DNA from: Stieleria marina
GTDB lineage: Bacteria > Planctomycetota > Planctomycetia > Pirellulales > Pirellulaceae
DNA length: 64,000 nt
Direction of reading: 5' to 3'
NCBI GenBank assembly: GCA_007741555.1
Contig: CP036526.1
Span: forward strand, 6,933,719-6,997,718
Shown one piece after another: positions 53,382 to 59,972 of this stretch. Each line of letters starts with the position of its first letter. The stretch's first letter is position 1. The notes beneath the pieces were generated by a model, which searched no databases, had not been told where the DNA came from, and was given only the letters and a program-made list of their open reading frames with translations. The position numbers and the translations under genes are program-made.

Positions 53382-54020
53382 CTACTCGTCAACGGGGACC
53401 AGAAAAACCACCGTGGTTGGCCCGCCAATTTGCGACTTGATTTCGACTTGACCGCCGACTAGCTTTGCTCGCCCTCTCATCGACCGGATACCGAAACGGT
53501 CCGCACTGACAGCACCAGGGTCAAAACCACTCCCATTGTCGGTAACTTTAACTCGAGTGGCGTCACCGGTGACTTTGATTTGACTGGCGTTTCCATGACG
53601 CGATCCGTTGCGAATCGCTTCGATGACAATACGATACGCGGCGCCAGCCACTAAGCTCGGGTAAAGATCACACTCAGGCGAAAGATCCCACTGAAGCTCG
53701 ACGTCGCCGGACACCAACTGCGAGCACGCATACTTTGCTGCTGCCGTCCAAGTCGCCTGATCCAACTCGGGCGGATGCGTTTGCAACAACAACTGGCGGC
53801 CAACCTGAGCTGCCTGATCAAGCCAGTCAAAGGCCTGCTGCAGTTTTCTACGATCCGCATGGTCGGCCAAATCAGAGCCGAGATGGCTTTCCAATGCGGC
53901 CTTGGCGCCGACGATCAGCGGGAGCAATGCATCGTGCACCTCGTGTGCAATCTGAGCACGCTCGATTTCAATGGCCTCGATAGCCGACGAATCGCTGGCT
54001 GATGGATCGCTGGCGGTCAT
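53382..54020 (-). CDS. sensor-less histidine kinase (NarQ/DesK type)
   Basis: This 212-residue soluble protein has the HisKA_3-style dimerisation box ERAQIAHEVHDALLPLIVGA, with His as phospho-acceptor candidate, and a C-terminal GHKL ATPase: AYRIVIEAIRNGSRHGNASQ (N box), VTDNGSGFDPGAV (G1) and RFGIRSMRGRAKLVGG (G2). There is no sensory or membrane domain, so input must come from a partner. The obvious candidate is the STAS protein encoded 10 bp upstream in the same transcript. A STAS and an ATPase side by side recall partner-switching modules, but this ATPase keeps a His box, which SpoIIAB-type kinases lack. No response regulator is adjacent. It is the last gene of the 57624-53382 cluster. 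Confidence 0.85.
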   Translation of the reverse strand: MTASDPSASDSSAIEAIEIERAQIAHEVHDALLPLIVGAKAALESHLGSDLADHADRRKLQQAFDWLDQAAQVGRQLLLQTHPPELDQATWTAAAKYACSQLVSGDVELQWDLSPECDLYPSLVAGAAYRIVIEAIRNGSRHGNASQIKVTGDATRVKVTDNGSGFDPGAVSADRFGIRSMRGRAKLVGGQVEIKSQIGGPTTVVFLVPVDE

Positions 54021-54030
54021 GAGATACGAC

Positions 54031-54399
54031 TTAGCCGCCGAACCAGCCTTTTTTGTCGAAGCTGGCGATCGCTTTTTCTTCGCCTTCTTGGATGTCGAAC
54101 AATTTGTTCAGCTTGGTGATCTTAAAGACTTCCAAAACGTTGGGCGAAACTTCGCAAAACTTCAGAGCGACTCCCTGAGCCTTGCAACTCTTATTGAGCA
54201 TGACCAGCTTGGTGATCATCGCCGACGACATAAAAGAAACGCCACGGAAGTTCAGCAGGTACTTCTTGTGAATAGCTTGAGGCGTGATTTCTTGTAGTTC
54301 ACGCCCAACCTGCTCAATTCGCTGGCTATCCAAAATCTTGCTGTCAGTGAATCCAACGATCAAAACTTCGCCGTTGGTTTGGGAGGTGGTAGCCGCCAT
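54031..54399 (-). CDS. STAS-domain protein (anti-sigma antagonist-like)
   Basis: This is a 122-residue single STAS domain. I use the ATG at 54397-54399; the open frame extends to 54561 but without protein character. The fold is recognisable from VLIVGFTDSKILDSQRIEQV, KKYLLNFRGVSFMSSAMITKLVML and VALKFCEVSPNVLEVFKITKL. The regulatory Ser/Thr position of SpoIIAA-like proteins corresponds to the SS pair in FMSSAM, so phosphorylation is possible. A charged tail (EGEEKAIASFDKKGWFGG) ends it. Its gene precedes a GHKL kinase gene by 10 bp, so a kinase-antagonist pair is plausible. STAS proteins of this sequence type are common in planctomycetes. About 165 bp without a gene separate it from the upstream gene ending at 54565. 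Confidence 0.87.
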   Translation of the reverse strand: MAATTSQTNGEVLIVGFTDSKILDSQRIEQVGRELQEITPQAIHKKYLLNFRGVSFMSSAMITKLVMLNKSCKAQGVALKFCEVSPNVLEVFKITKLNKLFDIQEGEEKAIASFDKKGWFGG

Positions 54400-54564
54400 G
54401 AGCGATGACTTTTTAAAAAAATAGACGATGAACGGGTTGGCAGAAAACAGAAGACGCCGGACATCTCTCAGCCCTTCGTCAACCCGAAACAGGTTATCAA
54501 CACTGCGGCCGATTAGCAATTCTTGCATCGTCCCAAACCCGGATTTAATGGGCTTCGGCAAGGC

Positions 54565-55254
54565 TTAGGGATCCAGCAGGTCCAACTGATCCACGAGATC
54601 GTCCAAGTCCACGGGTGGCTTTCCGCTGGATTTTCCCCGCCGATCGTTCGGCGAATCCGGCGCAATGCCGTGATCCTTTGGCTCAATCGGCACGCCAGCC
54701 TGATGGCCATTCTGGTCGCCAGATACTTGCTCCGGAACGCTGGTTGCGGGACTTGCCGCAGACTGCCTGACCGAAACGGACTCTGGCGTGTCACCGGCCG
54801 ATTGGCCCGAAGAAACCAACGCTGTTCCCAAGCCGCCGATCGAAACCGTTTTTATTTGCCGCGTGGCCAACAGACTTTGCAATGAAGTGCAGAGAAGCTT
54901 GGCATCGGAGAACCGTCTGAGGTCAAACGCATAGATTTTTCGACTGCCCGGACGCGACGGTGCCGCCTCCTGGTCTTCGGCATGGCGACAGCGATCTCCC
55001 CCAAATTCGATCTTCGCCAGCGTCTCCATCAGCTGCTCGGGCGATCTCCAATCCAGCACTGCCACGTCACTGCTGATCGACTCCATCGTCAGCATGTCCG
55101 TCGAAGTGGCCGCAGCCTGATCCAGCGAACCGACCAAAGTAACGTCGATGCCGGGCCGGCCGATTAGCTCGCCCACGACATCCTCTGCCAACTGCTGAGC
55201 CCCGGCTTTTGCCGGCGGCGAATGGACCATGATGACGTTTAGGCGAACAGCCAT
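54565..55254 (-). CDS. hypothetical protein of the arrestin-like/STAS gene cluster
   Basis: I do not recognise this 229-residue protein. The ATG at 55252-55254 was chosen because the sequence from RLNVIMVHSPPAKAGAQQLA onward looks like a folded alpha/beta domain, which continues through IDVTLVGSLDQAA and ISSDVAVLDWRSPEQLMETL to KIYAFDLRRFSDAKLLCTSL and KTVSIGGLGTALVSS (~1-140). A GTG at 55302 is an alternative start. The last ~90 residues are a Ser/Pro/Gly/Asp-rich linker ending in an acidic helix PVDLDDLVDQLDLLDP, which looks like a short interaction motif. The alpha/beta part resembles a receiver or nucleotide-binding Rossmann-like fold without catalytic residues, only by secondary-structure impression. 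It follows the P-loop ATPase gene by about 50 bp. Confidence 0.7.
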   Translation of the reverse strand: MAVRLNVIMVHSPPAKAGAQQLAEDVVGELIGRPGIDVTLVGSLDQAAATSTDMLTMESISSDVAVLDWRSPEQLMETLAKIEFGGDRCRHAEDQEAAPSRPGSRKIYAFDLRRFSDAKLLCTSLQSLLATRQIKTVSIGGLGTALVSSGQSAGDTPESVSVRQSAASPATSVPEQVSGDQNGHQAGVPIEPKDHGIAPDSPNDRRGKSSGKPPVDLDDLVDQLDLLDP

Positions 55255-55305
55255 GAATTTTCGTCGACAACGCTGAGGAGAATTGATGTGAGTGAGCGAC
55301 ACACT

Positions 55306-56058
55306 CTAATCGAAGGATTGCGAACCTGCATCGACGTGTGAATCGTCCCCGCCAAGGCTCTCTTCGACTTCGGCAGCCCGATCATACATTTCAAACCAAA
55401 ACTCCCGAACGTTTTGGACGCTGGAAAAATCTCGCTGCTGAATTTCAGACTTCAGGATCGACCTTTGCGATTCGGAAGCCCGGTCCAACAAGTCGTCTGT
55501 CAGCTGTTGCAAAATCCGCTGTTGAATCTTGGTGCGAAACACCGTTTCAAACGATCTAAGTTTTGCATGAGTCGTCACTAACAAAGCTTGCTGAGTGCCC
55601 TGGGCAACACGGAGAATTTTGCGGCGTGCAAACACCGAAAGCTGCTCGAATCCATCGACGATTAACAAGCGGGATTCGTTGCTGCTACCGCGACTTGCGA
55701 GGCCCTGCTGGGCATCATCAACAACACGGCGATTGTGAATATGTCGTCTTCGACGAACTTGCCAACGACTGCTCGATGGCGAATGCAATTGGACAAACTC
55801 AAGATGCGAATACGCTTCGCCGAGTCTCGGACGCAGCGATTCAAGCAAGGTCGATTTCCCCGTGCCATGCGGGCCGACGATTGCCGCGTATGGGGTTCGC
55901 ACGATCGCCGCGACCAACACTTCTAGTGGGCGATCATTGGAATCAAGACCACGTGTCACATCGAATCGATACTCGATCGCGCCAGGTCGCACAAACCGAG
56001 TGCAAAAAGGGTTCGCTGCGAAAGACTGCGGCACCGGACGGGTCTTCGGAGTGCTCAT
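55306..56058 (-). CDS. P-loop ATPase, AAA/ExeA-like
   Basis: This is a 250-residue ATPase with one clear nucleotide site: Walker A YAAIVGPHGTGKSTLLESLR (~57-75) and Walker B SRLLIVDGFEQLSVFARRK (~130-148), then a sensor-1-like LLVTTHAKLRSFE. This order resembles ExeA/TniB-type or AAA regulatory ATPases rather than ABC proteins, because no LSGGQ signature is present. The basic segment RWQVRRRRHIHNRRVVDDAQ may bind nucleic acid or membrane. The C-terminal third is helical (KIQQRILQQLTDDLLDRASE). It sits 8 bp downstream of the second arrestin-like gene in the same direction, so it is certainly in that operon. Substrate unknown. Confidence 0.8.
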   Translation of the reverse strand: MSTPKTRPVPQSFAANPFCTRFVRPGAIEYRFDVTRGLDSNDRPLEVLVAAIVRTPYAAIVGPHGTGKSTLLESLRPRLGEAYSHLEFVQLHSPSSSRWQVRRRRHIHNRRVVDDAQQGLASRGSSNESRLLIVDGFEQLSVFARRKILRVAQGTQQALLVTTHAKLRSFETVFRTKIQQRILQQLTDDLLDRASESQRSILKSEIQQRDFSSVQNVREFWFEMYDRAAEVEESLGGDDSHVDAGSQSFD

Positions 56059-56065
56059 CGATCGC

Positions 56066-56638
56066 TTAAAAGAGCAGCGACTTGATCACGGACTTGCGAG
56101 GTGTTTCGCCGGATGCCTGCTCGTTGACCACCGGCTGACTATCGTCCGAAATCTCGCTTTGGTCTGCATTTTCAGCCATCTCGCGACGACGTTCGGCGGC
56201 GACCTCTTCCGTCACCAAATGAAACGGTTGCTCCGAAACCACTTCACGGCCATCGGTCAAAAACAGTCGCAAGCGAGCACACCATCGCACACTGATCAGT
56301 CGACCGTGGTAGCTCAGCGGCGTAGCGGGCAAGCGGCACTGCAGGGATTGTTCGTCGATCAAGCCCGCGCGTCGGATCTGGTTTTCGTCCAACCGCAAAA
56401 AGTGGTGCACCTTCAGATCTTCGTCACCCTTGCCCTCGGTGTGCCAGAGAACGGACACTTCCATCGCCTGAACCTGATCCAGAGTCACGCGGCTTACGCG
56501 CCATTTGGCCGTCAGCGATTCGTTTCCCACATACGTAGCGTCTTCACGACACAACGTAACGTTCACCGCGGGCTGCGTTTCAGCGGAACGCCCGGTGGGT
56601 GAACGACGACGGGAAAACTTTGGCAGAACGATGGCCAC
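56066..56638 (-). CDS. arrestin-like domain protein, soluble partner
   Basis: The frame is open to 56671. I select the GTG at 56636-56638 because GGAGAAG lies 8-14 bases upstream and the residues from VAIVLPKFSRRRSPTGR onward are protein-like, giving 190 residues. It overlaps the end of the preceding gene by 76 bp in another frame. The core is a beta-sandwich with the pattern AVNVTLCREDATYVGNESLTA ... WRVSRVTLDQVQAMEVSVLW ... LPATPLSYHGRLISVRWCAR, similar to arrestin/Vps26-type folds. The end is acidic and disordered. The segment pattern resembles the C-terminal domain of the upstream protein (PPNAMHSFVGSHNAIRWKIV), suggesting duplication. Function unknown; probably binds its membrane neighbour. 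Confidence 0.72.
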   Translation of the reverse strand: MAIVLPKFSRRRSPTGRSAETQPAVNVTLCREDATYVGNESLTAKWRVSRVTLDQVQAMEVSVLWHTEGKGDEDLKVHHFLRLDENQIRRAGLIDEQSLQCRLPATPLSYHGRLISVRWCARLRLFLTDGREVVSEQPFHLVTEEVAAERRREMAENADQSEISDDSQPVVNEQASGETPRKSVIKSLLF

Positions 56639-57624
56639 GGACGGGCTTCTCCAGAAACAACAATCTTCCAACGGATCGCATTGTGTGATCCGACGAAGGA
56701 ATGCATTGCGTTGGGGGGCAAATCAATCACCAATTGTTGCTCCCAGGGTGCCTGCGGGTCAACGCGAACATTTCCTTCTGTAAGGATTTCCTGCGTAAAT
56801 GCCTCGTGGCGCTCGACTCTGACGTCTGTGCCTTGCCGATAAAATGTTTCTTCTTCGCAGGTTAGGCAAACCGACACCTTGCGTAATCGTAGCCGCCCGG
56901 CCTGTGAAACGAATAATCGATACTGTTGTCCAGGGATCAGTGGATGGTTACTGATTTCGACAATCGTTGGGCCAATGCCAGCAGTCTGACGAAGCTGCCG
57001 AACAAAACTGCGGAACGACCAAATCCCGATTCCGGCAAACGGAAATAATAACCCCATCAAAACCAGACGCGGTCGACCAAACCAAAACCCCGAAACAACC
57101 ACCGCCAGCAAAACAAACCAGACGCTGTTCCAAAGCAACGCCAACACCGCCGGTCCCGCAATGTCACTGCCGTGGGGACGCTCTGGTGCCAAGCGATAAG
57201 TTTGTCGTTCACCTGGACTATCGGTCAACGATTGACCGCGCGGAACGGTCGGTAACTTCGGCAATCGATCGGGATTGGGGCCAATGATTTCGATTGCTTC
57301 GGCACGCCCCGCAATGGCGGATCGCCGTTCGCTACTGGTGCGCAATTGGCTTAGGCGATAGATCAATCCGCCAACTCCGCTACCGATCGCAGCGAGCGAC
57401 AGCACGCCAAAAATCCAAAAGTTCCAACTGCCCGAAAGTGCTTGAGGCGAAACACTGACCACTCGGTCAGGCGCGAACCGGTTGATCAACACCAATGAGA
57501 GCAGGAAAACACCCGACAAGAAAAGTCCCGTGTAGAAAACGACTTCACCAGCGACTCCTCGCAGAGCCGTGCTTGCAAAACGCTTGCCCCGCTTTTTGCT
57601 CCAAGGTCGAGGGAAACGGGGCAT
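56563..57624 (-). CDS. membrane protein with C-terminal arrestin-like beta domain
   Basis: This is a 353-residue protein heading the six-gene cluster. Two N-terminal membrane helices (VVFYTGLFLSGVFLLSLVLI and FWIFGVLSLAAIGSGVGGLI) are followed by a soluble loop with GPNPDRLPKLPTVPRGQ. Two further helices (GPAVLALLWNSVWFVLLAVV, RLVLMGLLFPFAGIGIWSF) precede a C-terminal beta-sandwich (~225-353). That domain runs PTIVEISNHPLIPGQQYRLF, VSVCLTCEEETFYRQGTDVR, WEQQLVIDLPPNAMHSFVGS and AIRWKIVVSGEARPWPSFCQ, which reads like an arrestin fold; DUF3592-like membrane proteins have similar layouts. It is probably a scaffold or regulator at the inner membrane, but function is unknown. Its stop lies inside the next gene. 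Confidence 0.78.
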   Translation of the reverse strand: MPRFPRPWSKKRGKRFASTALRGVAGEVVFYTGLFLSGVFLLSLVLINRFAPDRVVSVSPQALSGSWNFWIFGVLSLAAIGSGVGGLIYRLSQLRTSSERRSAIAGRAEAIEIIGPNPDRLPKLPTVPRGQSLTDSPGERQTYRLAPERPHGSDIAGPAVLALLWNSVWFVLLAVVVSGFWFGRPRLVLMGLLFPFAGIGIWSFRSFVRQLRQTAGIGPTIVEISNHPLIPGQQYRLFVSQAGRLRLRKVSVCLTCEEETFYRQGTDVRVERHEAFTQEILTEGNVRVDPQAPWEQQLVIDLPPNAMHSFVGSHNAIRWKIVVSGEARPWPSFCQSFPVVVHPPGVPLKRSPR

Positions 57625-57729
57625 GAATCGATGTCAGTTACAGCGGGAAGCGCAAACGGAAAGCCAGCAGGTATCTTACCAGCCCCAGGCGACCAAGGCA
57701 TTGTGACCGACCGAGCGGAGCAGGACGAA

Positions 57730-57843
57730 TCACTTTTGAAGATACGAGGCTAGTTTTTAGCGGAATGGCGCGAGCCATCCGATCTATGATGCGCCGGACG
57801 GCTCGCGCCGTTCCGCTAACCGTCGCACCGGTTTCAAAAGTGA
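57730..57843. repeat. long palindromic intergenic element (REP/MITE-like)
   Basis: Two nested inverted repeats frame this 114-bp element. The outer arms TCACTTTTGAA (57730-57740) and TTCAAAAGTGA (57833-57843) are perfect 11-mers. The inner 25-bp arms (57757-57781 and 57795-57819) differ at two positions and contain GCGGAAnGGCGCGAGCC. The loop is only 13 bases, so a strong stem-loop can form in either strand. It lies between the membrane-arrestin gene start and the alpha-CTD gene stop, and has no coding content. Such palindromes are spread through planctomycete genomes in my recollection; copy number here is one. Confidence 0.8.
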
Positions 57844-57857
57844 CTTAACCTGCAAAC

Positions 57858-58127
57858 CTACTTGGGTGCCTTACGGCTGGGTCGATAAAAACCCAACTCT
57901 TCCAAAGCCGCATAGACTTCTTCCAAAGTCTTCTCGCCAAAGTTGCTGATCGCCAGCAGTCGGCGCGGCGTTGCGTGCAACAAATCACGCACTGTTAGAA
58001 TGCCTGTTTCTTCCAAGCAATTGGTCGTACGAACCGACAGCCCCATTTCAGCGATACTCAGCTCAAGACGTTCCTGTTTCAAGCGAGCTTCTTCTTCGAC
58101 GCGGCTAAGAGGGATCCGAGTTGACAT
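57858..58127 (-). CDS. free-standing RNA polymerase alpha-CTD-like protein
   Basis: This 89-residue protein is nearly all helix-hairpin-helix alpha-CTD: ELSIAEMGLSVRTTNCLEE, TGILTVRDLLHATPRRLLAI and NFGEKTLEEVYAALEELGF follow the RpoA C-terminal domain pattern (LSVRSxNCLKxAGI ... LLxIxNLGxKSLxEI). The N-terminal ~25 residues are a basic/acidic helix instead of the RpoA linker, and there is no alpha-NTD, so it cannot assemble the polymerase core itself. It may bind DNA UP-elements or compete for activators that contact alpha. The start ATG has GGA upstream. It stands alone, with 377 bp to the next gene upstream and the palindromic element downstream. Confidence 0.88.
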   Translation of the reverse strand: MSTRIPLSRVEEEARLKQERLELSIAEMGLSVRTTNCLEETGILTVRDLLHATPRRLLAISNFGEKTLEEVYAALEELGFYRPSRKAPK

Positions 58128-58504
58128 GTGAAAATCCTTTTCGCGAGTTGGACCTGGAAGCGGGCGAGTTGGCCGCCGGCCATGATCGTGCCTAACGTCG
58201 AATCGTCCCTAAAACAACAGGGCAAAACTTAGGCGATCGGTCGCCAATTGCAACTAGCCAACCGTGACTTTTTCGCGGCAATTAGCGGCTTGCTAGCATT
58301 CCATCGTCGCAATTCCAAAGCCGCTCCAAGCGGAGACCGGACGCCCACAAACTGCTTCATTTGCTGCCCGCTGCCCCGTTGGTTGATCGCACTGCCGTGG
58401 ACTGGCTTGCTCCGTATTACAAGCTTTGCGAAAGTGGATGGGACAAACGCAATCACGGCGACAACGCCCTCTGAGGCTTACTCGCTAACGCTCAATCAGC
58501 GAAA
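58128..58504. other. intergenic, no gene recognised
   Basis: These 377 bases lie between the wecB stop and the alpha-CTD-like gene start, both leftward. Short frames on both strands overlap and lack protein character. It holds the leader of the alpha-CTD-like gene; I see no clear terminator for wecB. Confidence 0.5.
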
Positions 58505-59677
58505 TTACCGCCAAGTCTCTAGCATCCAATCGACGATCCGTTTGGACGCCAAACCGTCGCCGTAGGGATTGCTGGCGATCGATTGGTCGTCGGCTCGTCT
58601 GGCCGCCAAGGCTTCGCTGACTTTTTGGACGATCAACTCTCGATTCGTGCCGACCAACTCCGCCAGCCCCGCTTCGACAGCCTCGGGCCGTTCGGTTTTC
58701 TCGCGAGTCACCAATACGGCGCAGCCGAGCGACGGGGCTTCTTCTTGCACGCCACCGCTGTCGGTCAGCACCACCTTTGCGCGGTCCATCAGCCAAACAA
58801 ATTCGGGATAGTCTGCCGGTGGAACCAAATGAATGTTAGGCAGATTCCCAAGTCGATCGTGTACAGGGCCCTTCACGTTGGGATTTAGGTGCACGGGATA
58901 AATGAACTGGGTATCGGGATGCGATTTGGCCAAATCGGCGATCGCGTCACAAGTATTGGCCAATCCGTCGCCAAAATTTTCGCGGCGATGACCGGTGATT
59001 AGCACAACACTATCGCCGGTCGCGGCAGGGTACTTCGCTCGCCACTTACTGTCGTCGGCGCGTTCTTGCTCGACTGTGTGTAGCAGCGCGTCGATCACCG
59101 TGTTTCCGGTGACTCGAATCTGCGAGTCCTGGACGTGTTCGCGGCGTAGAGCGTCAGCGGATTTTTCGGTAGGTGCACAATGCAGCTGCGTCACGATGCC
59201 TGCAACGCGGCGGTTAAATTCCTCGGGCCACGGCGCGCTAAGATCACCGGTTCGCAAACCAGCTTCGACGTGCACAATCGGAATCCGGTGATAAAAAGCC
59301 GCCATCGCGCTGGTCATCACCGTGGTCGTATCGCCTTGAACAACCATGCAGTCGGGTTTTTGGTCAACAATGACTTGGTCGACGGCTTGCAAGCAAGCCG
59401 AAGTCAGACCGGACAGAGTTTGCCCCGGTTTCATTAGTCCCAAGTCCATGTCGGGCACGATCGAAAAGTAGCCCAGCACCTGATCCAACATCTCCCGATG
59501 CTGTCCAGTGCTGCAAATAATGGGCGAAACCTGGCTCGGACGACGCTGGCATTCCAGGATCAACGGGCACAGCTTGATCGCTTCGGGACGTGTCCCAAAG
59601 ACGATCAGGGGACGAAGAGGGATGTTTTGGTGGCTCGTCGAGCCGCCAGCGGAACCAGATTGGTCAGAATTGGTCAT
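58505..59677 (-). CDS. wecB: UDP-N-acetylglucosamine 2-epimerase, non-hydrolysing
   Basis: This ~390-residue cytoplasmic enzyme converts UDP-GlcNAc to UDP-ManNAc for surface polysaccharide synthesis. The GT-B-like fold is marked by IVFGTRPEAIKLCPLIL, ICSTGQHREMLDQVLGYF, VVQGDTTTVMTSAMAAFYH, PIVHVEAGLRTGDLSAPWPEEFNRR, VLITGHRRENFGDGL, LVPPADYPEFVWLM and LTDSGGVQEEAPSLG, all in the normal order and spacing. The ATG is at 59675-59677; the TTG before it would add one residue. No other polysaccharide gene is adjacent, so the product pool may serve a distant cluster. It diverges from the disordered-protein gene at 59973 across ~295 bp that must hold both promoters. Confidence 0.95.
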   Translation of the reverse strand: MTNSDQSGSAGGSTSHQNIPLRPLIVFGTRPEAIKLCPLILECQRRPSQVSPIICSTGQHREMLDQVLGYFSIVPDMDLGLMKPGQTLSGLTSACLQAVDQVIVDQKPDCMVVQGDTTTVMTSAMAAFYHRIPIVHVEAGLRTGDLSAPWPEEFNRRVAGIVTQLHCAPTEKSADALRREHVQDSQIRVTGNTVIDALLHTVEQERADDSKWRAKYPAATGDSVVLITGHRRENFGDGLANTCDAIADLAKSHPDTQFIYPVHLNPNVKGPVHDRLGNLPNIHLVPPADYPEFVWLMDRAKVVLTDSGGVQEEAPSLGCAVLVTREKTERPEAVEAGLAELVGTNRELIVQKVSEALAARRADDQSIASNPYGDGLASKRIVDWMLETWR

Positions 59678-59972
59678 CAAAACGGGGATTTAGAGGCTTC
59701 GCCCTTGGGCGATAAATCGTCGAAGGCTATACATATAGTCCAACAAAGTACACATAAAACCCGTCAGGGCCATTTCCAACCCACCGTTGACCCAAATAGA
59801 GAACCCGGCAGCGGTCATGACTGGCCAAACTCTCCGCTCGCGAATCGAGCAGACTCACAGCAGCGACCCTGTTTTGTCCCTTTTTTACGGACGAACCCGA
59901 CGCTCCCGTCAACGAGACGGTTTCGGTGAGTTGTGTTTTCAATTTTCCACTTAATGATCGAATGACCCTTTT

